This document shows positions 16,337 through 25,028 of a stretch of DNA of 64,000 nucleotides, piece by piece. Positions within the stretch are counted from its first letter, which is position 1. Every line of letters starts with the position of its first letter. Below the pieces are notes generated by a model. That model was given only the letters and a program-made list of their open reading frames with translations. It was not told the DNA's origin and did no database searches. Source of the DNA: Massilia mucilaginosa (lineage in GTDB: Bacteria > Pseudomonadota > Gammaproteobacteria > Burkholderiales > Burkholderiaceae_D); assembly GCF_011682145.1 (NCBI RefSeq), contig NZ_WHJH01000008.1, forward strand, positions 124,001-188,000, read 5' to 3'. The position numbers were made by a program, and so were the translations under genes.

Positions 16337-19300
16337 ATGTCTCAACCGACCTACGACAGCGCGAATGGCTACATCGCTGAAAATTTTTTCAGCCTGTTCT
16401 ACACCATTGAGCTCGACGCCGCCAATCCCCCGCCAACGGGCGCCTTTACGATGTCGATCAACGGCAGCGGCACCACCGTGTCGGCAGTCTCCATCGACAG
16501 CGCCACGAAAATGGTCAGGCTGACCTTTACCGCAAACGCCCTGACCGCCGGCGACATCATCGAATTCAGCTATACCGACCCGACCGTCAACAACGACGTC
16601 AACGCCGTGCAAGGCCTGGACGGCACCGATGCCGCCACCTTTTCCGGCTCGACCATCGTGATGGGCGGACGTCCCGGTCCGGCCGCGCCGCCGCTGCCGG
16701 CATTGAGCACCGCCAGCGACAGCGGCACGCTCGGCGACGCCATTACCAATGTCGGCGCCCCGACCGTGAGCGGCACCGCCCTGCCCAACGCCACCGTCAA
16801 GCTGTACGACAGCGACGGCACTACCCTGCTGGGCAGCAACACAGCCGACGCCGGCGGCAACTGGAGCATCACCAGCAGCCTGCTGGGCGACGGCAGCCAT
16901 ACCTTGAAGGTGACCCAGACCAACGACGCCAACGAGACCTCGCCCCTGAGCGCCGGCCTGGTCCTGACCATCGACACCAGCGCCAATGCACCGACGCAAC
17001 TGGCGCTGCAAGCGGGCAGCGACAGCGGCGCCATCGGCGACGGCATCACCAATGCGGCCACCCCGGTCATCACCGGCACCGCCGAGCCGAACGCTACAGT
17101 GCGCCTGTACGACAGCGACGGCAGCACTGTGCTGGGCACGGCCGGCGCCAACGGCGCCGGCGCCTGGAGCATCCCCAGCAGCGCCCTGCTGACCGGATCG
17201 CACACGCTCACCGCCACCCAGACCGACGCCGCCGGCAACGTCTCGCCCGCTTCCAGCGGCTTCGCCTACCTCCTCGACACCATCGGTCCGGTCGGCATGG
17301 CGCTGAGCACCACCTCGGTCGACGCCAGCGCCGCCACCAGCGGCAGCACCGTGGCCACGCTCTCGTCGACCGACATCACCAGCGTGCAGTACGGCTTTGC
17401 GGTCGGCAACGGCACCATCGACGCCGACAACGGCAAGTTCAGCATATCCGGGACTGGTCTGGTGGCCGGCCAGAACCTGCCGATGGGCGCGTATCACATC
17501 TACCTGAAAGCGACCGATGCGGCCGGCAACGACGCCTTCCAGATTTTCACCATCAACGTCACGAATACCCCTACCGTGAGCGCGATCGTGCGCGCCGGCG
17601 GCGCCGCCGTCGCGGTACCGGCGGCGGCCACCACGGTCAGCTACGCGGTCACCTTCAGCCAGAGCGTGACCGGGGTCGACGCGGCCGACTTCAGCGTGGT
17701 CACCAACGGCACGGCGGCGGCCGGCATCGCCTCGGTAAGCGGCAGCGGCGCCAGCTACACCGTGACGGTGGGCGGCCTCGGCGGCGACGGCAGCGTGCGG
17801 CTCGACCTCAATGCCAGCGGCACCGGCATCGAGAATGCCGGCAATGTGGCCATCGGCGGCGGCTATGACGGCGGCGAAACCTATGTGCTCGACCATACCG
17901 CGCTGGCGCCTTCGGTCCCGTCCATGACCAGCGCCACCGACAGCGGGGTCTCCGACACCGATGCCATCACCAGCACCAGCACCCCCGAGTTCAGGGGCAA
18001 GGCCGAGCCGGACGCCACGGTCAGGCTGTACGATACCGATGGCATCACCCTGATCGGCACCGGCGTGGCCGACGGCAAGGGTAACTGGAGCATCCCCAGC
18101 AGCACCCTGGCGGCCGGCCAGCATACGGTCAGCGCGCGCCAGACCGATCTGGCCGGCAATGTGTCGTCCGCCAGCGCCGCACTGACTGTGGTCATCGATA
18201 CCGGCGCAGCGCCCCCTGGCGCGCCGGTGCTCACGCCCAAGAGCGACAGCGGCGCCGTGGGCGACAATGTCACCCGCTTCGCCACCCCGACCGTCAGCGG
18301 CAGCGCCGAAGCCTTTGCGAGCGTGCAACTGTTCGACACCGATGGCACCACCGTGCTCGGCACCGCCAGTGCCAATGCGAATGGCGTCTGGAGCATCTCC
18401 ACCAGCCTGCTGGGCGAAGGCAGCCATACGCTCACCGCCAAACAGACCGATGCGGCCGGCAACATATCGACTGCCAGCGCCGCGCTGACCTTGATGATCG
18501 ACACCGAAGCGCCGGCCGCGCCGGCAGCGCCGCTGCTTTCGCCCGCCAGCGACAGCGGCACGGCCGGCGACCAGATCACGTATGTCAGCGCGCCGCTGCT
18601 GAGCGGCAGCGCAGAGCCGCATGCCAGCGTGACCTTGTACGACAGCGATGGCGTGACCGTGCTGGGAAGCGCGCTCGCCGACGGCAGCGGCCAGTGGAGC
18701 ATGACCACCCTGCCGCTCTCGCTTGGCTATCACGCGCTCACGCTCAAACAGGCCGATGCGGCCGGCAACCTGTCGCCTGCCAGCCCCATCATGGGCCTGT
18801 TGATCGAGGCGCCGCCGCTGCCGCCGGTCATTCCGGTGCCGCCCCCGCCAACGCCACCGGTGCCGGTGGAGGCGACGGTCGATGGCGTGCCAGTCTCGAC
18901 CGTTGCAGTAACGCTGCCGGGAGGCGCCAGCGGTACCCGGACCGTCATTCCGGTGGTGAGCGGCGAGCGCGCCGAATCGAATGGCGGCGCCAGCACGGCC
19001 GACATCGCCCTGGCCACCAGCAGCGGCGCCAACCTGCTGCTGGCCCAGCTCGCGCCCGGCATCGGCCTGACGGCCAGCGGCGGCCCGAGCCAGGCGGCCG
19101 GCAATTCGACCGAGCACCTGATCCAGGCCATCCTGGCGTCCACGCCGAGTCATCCGGCCGCCGACCAGTCTCACCTGACCGGCAACGGCGTGGTCTTCCT
19201 GAGCAAGCTGGGCGCCAGCCTGCCCTTGCTGGTCGAGACCATCGTGGCGGTCGGCGCGGCCAACAATGCAGCCGGCGCCCTGACCCTGACCGGCACCAGC

Positions 19301-20143
19301 AGCGCGACCCAGGCGACGGCGCTGGTGGTGGACGCCACCGGGCTGGCGGCCGGCAGCCAGATCGTCCTGAACGCGGTCAACTTCGCCGCCATCGTCGGGG
19401 CCGCCAATGTCAGCGGCAATACCGAGGGCCAGATCCTGACCGGCGACGCCGCCAGCCAGGTGTTTACCAGCGCGGCCGATACCGCCTACGTGTTTGCCGG
19501 CGGCGGCGGCGACAGCCTGCGCCTGGCCTGGGCGGCGGGCAGCGCCACCCGGGCTGCGGCGGCCGAGCCGGCGCCCGCACCGGCGCCGACCATCCTGCAT
19601 GGCGGACGCGATGCGGACGTCGGGTTTTTCATCGGCAACAGCGGCGACTACACCATCGCGCGCCACGAAGCGTACGTGGCCATCACGCCCAGGGACCAGC
19701 CGCAGCGCACGGCCGTGGCGATCAATCTGGAAAGCCTGGTGTTTGCCGACACCACCATCGCGCTCGAACACCGCGGCGAACAGAGCGCACTGGCCGGACT
19801 GTACAAAAGCGTGCTGGGGCGCCAGGCCGACTACCAGGGCTTCGAGTTCTGGGCCCAGGCCGAGAAGAACGGCGTGAGCCTGGGGCACATTGCGCTGGAG
19901 ATCATCAGTTCGCCCGAGGCGCAGCTGTTGAACAAGGCGCCATTCAACGGCTTCATCGCGCATGACCTCGAGCTGCTCTACCAGAACATCTTCGGGCGCC
20001 AGAGCGATGCGCCCGGGCTGGCCTTCTGGCGCGCGGCCATGGAGCAGGGGGTAAGCCTGGAGCATGTGGCCGACCAGTTCCTGCGTTCGCCGGAAAGCGC
20101 GGCGCATGTGGTGGCGCCGCTGCAGTGGGACTTTATCGTCTGA
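16337..20143 (+). CDS. Large Ig-like repeat adhesin with C-terminal DUF4214, probable T1SS substrate
   Basis: A 1268-aa protein with no Sec signal. Residues ~1-105 resemble a SwmB/Ig-like domain (VSAVSIDSATKMVRLTF). Five ~95-residue bacterial Ig-like repeats follow (from ~118, ~218, ~521, ~619 and ~721). Each has SDSG...GDxIT, V-x-LYDSDG or a close variant, G-x-W-S, GSHTLT-like and Q-x-DAAGN-x-S elements. Two different beta domains separate repeats 2 and 3. A Pro-rich linker (~822-845) leads to a Gly/Ala-rich region and two DUF4214 units (LYKSVLGRQADYQGFEFW and LYQNIFGRQSDAPGLAFW). The last four residues are DFIV, an acidic residue followed by hydrophobics, typical of type I secretion signals. 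An AAGGAG ribosome site precedes the ATG. Likely secreted or surface adhesin; the exporter could be the ATPase at 97, but that is not shown. Confidence 0.75.
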   Translation: MSQPTYDSANGYIAENFFSLFYTIELDAANPPPTGAFTMSINGSGTTVSAVSIDSATKMVRLTFTANALTAGDIIEFSYTDPTVNNDVNAVQGLDGTDAATFSGSTIVMGGRPGPAAPPLPALSTASDSGTLGDAITNVGAPTVSGTALPNATVKLYDSDGTTLLGSNTADAGGNWSITSSLLGDGSHTLKVTQTNDANETSPLSAGLVLTIDTSANAPTQLALQAGSDSGAIGDGITNAATPVITGTAEPNATVRLYDSDGSTVLGTAGANGAGAWSIPSSALLTGSHTLTATQTDAAGNVSPASSGFAYLLDTIGPVGMALSTTSVDASAATSGSTVATLSSTDITSVQYGFAVGNGTIDADNGKFSISGTGLVAGQNLPMGAYHIYLKATDAAGNDAFQIFTINVTNTPTVSAIVRAGGAAVAVPAAATTVSYAVTFSQSVTGVDAADFSVVTNGTAAAGIASVSGSGASYTVTVGGLGGDGSVRLDLNASGTGIENAGNVAIGGGYDGGETYVLDHTALAPSVPSMTSATDSGVSDTDAITSTSTPEFRGKAEPDATVRLYDTDGITLIGTGVADGKGNWSIPSSTLAAGQHTVSARQTDLAGNVSSASAALTVVIDTGAAPPGAPVLTPKSDSGAVGDNVTRFATPTVSGSAEAFASVQLFDTDGTTVLGTASANANGVWSISTSLLGEGSHTLTAKQTDAAGNISTASAALTLMIDTEAPAAPAAPLLSPASDSGTAGDQITYVSAPLLSGSAEPHASVTLYDSDGVTVLGSALADGSGQWSMTTLPLSLGYHALTLKQADAAGNLSPASPIMGLLIEAPPLPPVIPVPPPPTPPVPVEATVDGVPVSTVAVTLPGGASGTRTVIPVVSGERAESNGGASTADIALATSSGANLLLAQLAPGIGLTASGGPSQAAGNSTEHLIQAILASTPSHPAADQSHLTGNGVVFLSKLGASLPLLVETIVAVGAANNAAGALTLTGTSSATQATALVVDATGLAAGSQIVLNAVNFAAIVGAANVSGNTEGQILTGDAASQVFTSAADTAYVFAGGGGDSLRLAWAAGSATRAAAAEPAPAPAPTILHGGRDADVGFFIGNSGDYTIARHEAYVAITPRDQPQRTAVAINLESLVFADTTIALEHRGEQSALAGLYKSVLGRQADYQGFEFWAQAEKNGVSLGHIALEIISSPEAQLLNKAPFNGFIAHDLELLYQNIFGRQSDAPGLAFWRAAMEQGVSLEHVADQFLRSPESAAHVVAPLQWDFIV

Positions 20144-20146
20144 ATC

Positions 20147-21292
20147 TCAGACCGGCGCCGCGTTCCCGCCCAGGCGAGCGGGAACGCCCGCCGGCACGCC
20201 CCAGCGGCGCCGGATCCAGTCCTGCAGCGGCCGCTCGAGATGGTGATAGCAGACATACGACAGCACCAGGGTGGCCGTCACGAAACCGAGGAACAGCCAC
20301 GGCGAGCGCCACGGCACCTCGCGCCCCAGCCAGCCGCACGCCAGCGCGATGTACAGTTGCAGCGGAAAATGCAGCAAATAGCTGGCATAGGTCAGGTTGC
20401 CCAGTTCATTGAAACAGCGGCGCACGCCCCGGTGCAGCGGCTGCACCCCTTGCAGGAACACATACACCAGCAGCGGCACCAGCGCCACCACCGCATGGTC
20501 GGCCGCCACCCAGCCCGGGCGCATGGCCGCGCAGGCGCCCAGGAACAGCAGCGCCAGCGCGCCATTGACGATCTGGCGGCGGCGCCGGCTCCACAGCGCC
20601 GCGCGGCGCGCGGCCAGCCACACCACCCCGCCCAGGTAAAAGTACAGCAGGCATTCGAAGGCCGGCAGGCCGGTCGCGTAGAAACCCGCGCCCGCCAGCG
20701 CCACGGTGGCCAGGGTGGCGCTGGCCCCCAGGCCGATGCGCCGCCCGAGAACGAAGAACAGCAGGTAGGCCAGCAATTCGAGCGACACGCTCCAGATCGG
20801 CCCGTTGAACGAGGCGCTGCTCAGCAGCGGGTAAAACCAGTGGCCGATCACGCCCAGTTGCAGGAAAAAACTCGGCAGGCTGTTGTCCTGGTAGACGAAA
20901 TAGGCGGGGTGGCTGGCGCGGAACAGGGCTTGTCCGAGCGCCACCAGCAGCAGGGTCAGGAGGTGCAGCGGATACAGGCGCGAAAAGCGCAGCAGCGCAA
21001 AGCGGCCGGCCCCGATGCGTCCGGCGACGACCGCCTCGCCGTACTTCCAGAAAAAGATGAAGCCGGAGATGCTCCAGAACACTTGCACGCCGAACTTGCC
21101 GTAATGATAGAACAGCGACAAGGCGCTGTAGAACGGCTCTTCCCGGTGATCGAATTGAAACGGCGCCGCGCCCACGAACGAGAAATGCTGGTAATGCCAG
21201 AACAGCACCGCCAGCGCACTGGCGAAGCGCAGCAGGTCGATCCCGGCCAGATTCATGGCGGCGGGCGGCACGGCGGTCTCATGATTTTGCAT
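20147..21292 (-). CDS. Acyltransferase family 3 (OafA-like) membrane protein
   Basis: About ten membrane segments in 381 aa. The family motifs are present: LAGIDLLRFASALAVLFWHY near the start, FGVQVFWSISGFI, RFSRLYPLHLLT, and the SLELLAYLLFF region. Members O-acylate surface sugars or other envelope targets from the inner membrane. It has no fused SGNH domain. Start chosen at 21292; an internal ATG at 21256 directly before the first helix is also possible. It converges with the adhesin gene (3 bp between stops) and diverges from the Wzm gene, consistent with decoration of the same polysaccharide. Confidence 0.85.
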   Translation of the reverse strand: MQNHETAVPPAAMNLAGIDLLRFASALAVLFWHYQHFSFVGAAPFQFDHREEPFYSALSLFYHYGKFGVQVFWSISGFIFFWKYGEAVVAGRIGAGRFALLRFSRLYPLHLLTLLLVALGQALFRASHPAYFVYQDNSLPSFFLQLGVIGHWFYPLLSSASFNGPIWSVSLELLAYLLFFVLGRRIGLGASATLATVALAGAGFYATGLPAFECLLYFYLGGVVWLAARRAALWSRRRRQIVNGALALLFLGACAAMRPGWVAADHAVVALVPLLVYVFLQGVQPLHRGVRRCFNELGNLTYASYLLHFPLQLYIALACGWLGREVPWRSPWLFLGFVTATLVLSYVCYHHLERPLQDWIRRRWGVPAGVPARLGGNAAPV

Positions 21293-21376
21293 TATAGAAA
21301 CACATCTGGGCATAGTTGCAAGATTATACTGCGCCGTGACGCCGCCATTGCGGGCCGCGTCGTGCTTTTTGCGCCG

Positions 21377-21404
21377 TTGTGGCCCAAAAGCTGCATGCTA
21401 TAAT
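21377..21404 (+). promoter_or_regulatory. Extended -10 promoter for the polysaccharide export operon
   Basis: TGC-TATAAT at 21396-21404 is an extended -10. TTGTGG at 21377-21382 is a weak -35 with a 16-bp spacer. It lies about 150 bp upstream of the Wzm gene and points into the four overlapping genes. Confidence 0.5.
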
Positions 21405-21559
21405 CTTCCGCCCCGCAGCCCCGGCAAGACCCGGCGCGAAGCGGCGCGACCTGTGATTTCCCATATGCCTGATAAAACGACCCACACCATGACCTTGCCG
21501 TTCGCCGCCCGTGCGCCTGCGCTTCCCACCAGAGATCACGCGCACCGCGCCGCGCGCGC

Positions 21560-22360
21560 ATGATCTCGCTGTCGATGTTCCGGGGCGTCTGGCGCTACCG
21601 CGGCTTCGTGCTCGGCAGCGTCAAGCGCGAATTCCAGTCCAAGTACCGCAATTCCCTGTTCGGCGCCCTCTGGACCGTGCTCAATCCGCTGGCCATGATC
21701 ACCGTCTACACCGTGATCTTTTCCGAAGTCATGGGCAGCCGCCTGCAAGGGGTCAATTCGACCTTCGCCTACAGCATCTACCTGTGCGCCGGGGCGCTCA
21801 CCTGGGGCCTGTTCGCCGAGATCACCACGCGCGCCCAGACGGTGTTCATCGAAAACGCCAACCTGATCAAGAAGCTGCAATTTCCGCGCATCTGCCTGCC
21901 GATCATCGTGGTGCTCAACGCCTGCGTCAATTTCGCCATCATCTTCGGCCTGTTCACCGCCTTCCTGGTCTGGTCCGGCCACTTTCCGGGCGCGGTCTAC
22001 CTGCTGCTGTTCCCGGTGCTGGCGCTGCAAATCCTGTTTTCGATCGGACTGGGCATGGTGCTCGGCGTGCTCAACGTGTTTTTCCGCGACGTCGGCCAGT
22101 TCTTCGGCATCCTCTTGCAGTTCTGGTTCTGGTTTACCCCCATCGTGTATCCGGCCACGGCGCTGCCGAAACCGGTCCGCGAGCTGCTCGTCTTCAATCC
22201 CATGGCCGCCGTGATCGCCTCCTACCAGACGATTCTGGTGCACGGCCGCGCGCCGGACTGGGCCAGCATGCTGCCGATTGCCATCCTCACCGTCCTGTGC
22301 TGCGTGATGGGTCTTTTACTGTTCCGCAAGCGCTCCGGCGAAATGGTGGATGAACTCTGA
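21560..22360 (+). CDS. wzm: Polysaccharide ABC transporter permease (Wzm-like)
   Basis: A 266-aa ABC-2 permease with six predicted membrane helices. The N-terminal KREFQSKYRNSLFGALW motif just before the first helix and the FGILLQFWFWFTPIVYP segment are typical of O-antigen/teichoic-acid exporters (Wzm, TagG, RfbA). It exports a finished, lipid-linked glycan across the inner membrane with the ATPase encoded next. Its stop overlaps that gene's start by one base (TGATG), indicating translational coupling. Confidence 0.92.
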   Translation: MISLSMFRGVWRYRGFVLGSVKREFQSKYRNSLFGALWTVLNPLAMITVYTVIFSEVMGSRLQGVNSTFAYSIYLCAGALTWGLFAEITTRAQTVFIENANLIKKLQFPRICLPIIVVLNACVNFAIIFGLFTAFLVWSGHFPGAVYLLLFPVLALQILFSIGLGMVLGVLNVFFRDVGQFFGILLQFWFWFTPIVYPATALPKPVRELLVFNPMAAVIASYQTILVHGRAPDWASMLPIAILTVLCCVMGLLLFRKRSGEMVDEL

Positions 22361-23580
22361 TGGGTACCATACGCGTCAACCAACTGGGCAAGGCCTACAA
22401 GCAATACGGCAACCGCTGGGGCCGGCTGGTGGAATGGGTCCTGCCCTTCCTCGGCCAGCGCCACCGCCTCAAATGGGTGATCCAGGATGTCAGCTTCCAG
22501 CTCGCGCCGGGCGAAGCGGTCGGCATCATCGGCATCAACGGGGCCGGCAAAAGCACCCTGCTCAAACTGATCACCGGCACCACCACGCCGACCACCGGCA
22601 GCGTGCAGATCACCGGCCGCGTGGCGGCCCTGCTCGAACTGGGCATGGGCTTCCATCCCGATTTCAGCGGGCGCCAGAACTGCTTCATGGCAGGCCAGCT
22701 GATCGGCCTGACGGTCGATGAAATCGCCGCCCTGATGCCCGAGATCGAAGCGTTTGCCGACATCGGCGAGTACATCGACCAGCCGGTGCGCGTGTACTCC
22801 TCGGGCATGCAGATGCGCCTGGCCTTCAGCGTGGCCACCGTCAAGCGGCCCGATGTGCTGATCGTGGACGAAGCGCTGTCGGTCGGCGACGCGTATTTTC
22901 AGCACAAGAGTTTCGAACGGATCCGCCAGTTCCAGAAGCTCGGCACCACCCTGCTCATCGTCAGCCACGACCGCGCCGCGATCCAGTCGATCTGCGAACG
23001 CGCCCTGCTGCTCGACGGCGGCCGCCTGGCGTCGCAGGGCAGCCCGGAACAGGTGATGGACTATTACAACGCCCTGATCGCCTCGCGCGACGGCGCCGGG
23101 GTCGAGCAGGTCGTCACCGAAGCGGGCCGCACCCAGACCAGCTCCGGCACCGGCGAAGCGAGCGTGACCCGCATCACCTTAGAGGACGAGGCCGGGCGCG
23201 CGCTCGAGACGGTCAACGTCGGCGCCGCCGTGACCCTGTGCATCCAGGTCAAGGTGCATCAGCCGGTGTCGCGCCTGGTGCTCGGCTACATGATCAAGGA
23301 CCGCCTCGGCCAGCAAATGTACGGCACCAATACCCACCACATGGACATGGTGCTGGAGGACGTGGCGGCCGGCGAAGAGATCACCTTCCGCTTCGCCTTC
23401 CCGCTCAACCTGGGCGAAGGCAGTTATTCGCTCACCACCGCGCTGACCAGCGCCGAAACCCATTTGGGCGGCAACTACGAGTGGCGCGACCTGGCCTTCC
23501 TGTTCATCGTCATGAACATGAACCGCAACTACTTCGTCGGCACCAACTGGCTTGAACCGCGCGTGGAGATCCTGCGATGA
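22360..23580 (+). CDS. wzt: Polysaccharide ABC transporter ATPase with C-terminal glycan-binding domain (Wzt-like)
   Basis: A 406-aa protein. The N-terminal ATPase has Walker A GINGAGKST, the GRVAALLELGMGF region typical of this family, the signature YSSGMQMRL, and Walker B VLIVDEALSVGD. Residues ~260-406 form a Wzt-type C-terminal beta-sandwich (YGTNTHHMDMVLE ... YSLTTALTSAETHLGG). In E. coli O8/O9a and similar systems this domain recognises the capped non-reducing end of the glycan before export. Its presence next to a methyltransferase suggests the exported chain carries a terminal modification here too. The start of the next gene overlaps its last codons by 4 bp. Confidence 0.92.
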   Translation: MGTIRVNQLGKAYKQYGNRWGRLVEWVLPFLGQRHRLKWVIQDVSFQLAPGEAVGIIGINGAGKSTLLKLITGTTTPTTGSVQITGRVAALLELGMGFHPDFSGRQNCFMAGQLIGLTVDEIAALMPEIEAFADIGEYIDQPVRVYSSGMQMRLAFSVATVKRPDVLIVDEALSVGDAYFQHKSFERIRQFQKLGTTLLIVSHDRAAIQSICERALLLDGGRLASQGSPEQVMDYYNALIASRDGAGVEQVVTEAGRTQTSSGTGEASVTRITLEDEAGRALETVNVGAAVTLCIQVKVHQPVSRLVLGYMIKDRLGQQMYGTNTHHMDMVLEDVAAGEEITFRFAFPLNLGEGSYSLTTALTSAETHLGGNYEWRDLAFLFIVMNMNRNYFVGTNWLEPRVEILR

Positions 23581-25028
23581 GCGACAATTTTTACCGCGCT
23601 TTCGAAGACCGCTACCGCGGTTCGCGCGACTTGATCAAATCGCGCCTGACGGCCTATGCGCCGTTTTATGCCCCGCTGGCGGCGCTGTACCCGGGCGCCA
23701 GCGTGCTCGATCTGGGCTGCGGGCGCGGCGAATGGCTCGAACTGCTGGGCGAGCAGGGCTTCAAGCCCTTCGGCGTCGATCTGGACGACGGCATGCTGGC
23801 GGCCTGCCGCGAACGCGGCCTGCACGTCGAGCTGACCGACGCCCTCTCCGCCTTGCGCGCCACGCTTGATTCCAGCGTGGCCATGGTCTCGGCCTTCCAC
23901 CTGGTCGAGCACATTCCGTTCGAGATGGTGCAGGACCTGATCCGCGAAGCGCGCCGCGTCCTGCTGCCGGGCGGCCTCTTGGTGATGGAAACGCCGAATC
24001 CCGAAAACCTGGTGGTGGGCGCGTCCAGCTTCTACATGGACCCGTCGCACCTGCGTCCGATTCCGCCGCCGCTGCTCGACTTCGTGGTCGGCTTTGCCGG
24101 CTTTGCGCGCCAGAAGGTGCTGCGCCTGCAGGAAGCCAAACAGCTACACGAGGGCAAGCCGATCGGCCTGATCGACGTGCTCGACGGGGTCAGTCCCGAC
24201 TATGCGGTGGTCGGCCAAAAAGAGGCGCCGCAGGATGTACTGGCGCCGTTCGGCGCGCCGTTCGCGGCCAGCTACGGCATTTCCCTGTCCGACCTGGCGC
24301 TGCGCTTCGAGGAGCAGGACAGCGGCCGCCGCGCCGAGCTGCACCAGGCGCTGGGGCAACTGGGCGACCGTGTCGGCTTGCGCGAGCAGGCCGACAGCGC
24401 CAACTTCGACACCCTGCACAAGGGCCTGGCGCGGGTCGCCGATGGCGTCGAGAACAATCGCCTGCGCCAGGATGCGGCCGAAGCGCAACTGCATGGCATG
24501 CACGCGCGCGCCGACCAACTTGGTCAGCAACAGGAGCAGCACGCGCAACTGGCGCTGCAAACCCAGTCGGCCTTCCAGGACAGCCTCAATGCGCTGGCCC
24601 AGCGCATTGGCGCGGCCGAGGAGCGCGCCGCGCAGCACCAGCGCCGCGTCGAAGAACTGCAGGGCAGCACCTCGTGGCGCGTCACCGCGCCGCTGCGCAT
24701 GGTCACCGGCTACGCTTACCGCCTGCGCGACGCCGCCCGCGACGGCCGCATCGTCCCCGGCATCAAGCGCCGCGTCACGCCGCCGCTGCTGGCCCTGATG
24801 CGCGCCCTGCTGCGCCGCCCGCGCGCCAAGCGCACCGCCCTGGCCGTGCTGCGCCGCTTCCCCGGCCTGCACGCGCGCCTGTACGGGGTGCTCAGGCGCG
24901 GCAACAACCCGCCGCCGCCGCCGCCCGCAGCGCCGTTCCCGCCGAGCGCCAGCATGGACGACCTGACGCCGCGCGCGCAGCGCATCTACCAAGAACTCAA
25001 ACAAGCTATCGACTCAAGGAAGAACTGA
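23577..25028 (+). CDS. SAM methyltransferase with coiled coil and basic C-terminal helices (WbdD-like chain terminator)
   Basis: A 483-aa protein. A class I SAM methyltransferase lies at ~1-200 (motif I VLDLGCGRGEWLELL; acidic motif II PFGVDLDDG; a post-I FHLVEHIPFEMV segment). A long heptad-rich coiled coil spans ~240-370 (Gln/Arg/Ala/Leu-rich). The region ~375-460 is strongly basic and helical and could lie on the membrane. WbdD of E. coli O8/O9a has the order methyltransferase, kinase, coiled coil, membrane helices, and sets chain length. This protein has the first and the last two parts but no kinase. Role inferred: end-capping by methylation and a molecular ruler for the glycan exported by Wzm/Wzt. 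A one-base stop/start overlap joins it to the glycosyltransferase. Confidence 0.8.
   Translation: MSDNFYRAFEDRYRGSRDLIKSRLTAYAPFYAPLAALYPGASVLDLGCGRGEWLELLGEQGFKPFGVDLDDGMLAACRERGLHVELTDALSALRATLDSSVAMVSAFHLVEHIPFEMVQDLIREARRVLLPGGLLVMETPNPENLVVGASSFYMDPSHLRPIPPPLLDFVVGFAGFARQKVLRLQEAKQLHEGKPIGLIDVLDGVSPDYAVVGQKEAPQDVLAPFGAPFAASYGISLSDLALRFEEQDSGRRAELHQALGQLGDRVGLREQADSANFDTLHKGLARVADGVENNRLRQDAAEAQLHGMHARADQLGQQQEQHAQLALQTQSAFQDSLNALAQRIGAAEERAAQHQRRVEELQGSTSWRVTAPLRMVTGYAYRLRDAARDGRIVPGIKRRVTPPLLALMRALLRRPRAKRTALAVLRRFPGLHARLYGVLRRGNNPPPPPPAAPFPPSASMDDLTPRAQRIYQELKQAIDSRKN

Noticed and set aside
16334-20107. Long minus-strand frame opposite the Ig-repeat adhesin
   Set aside because: Repetitive only because the adhesin is repetitive; Gly/Arg/His-rich with no domain or ribosome site.
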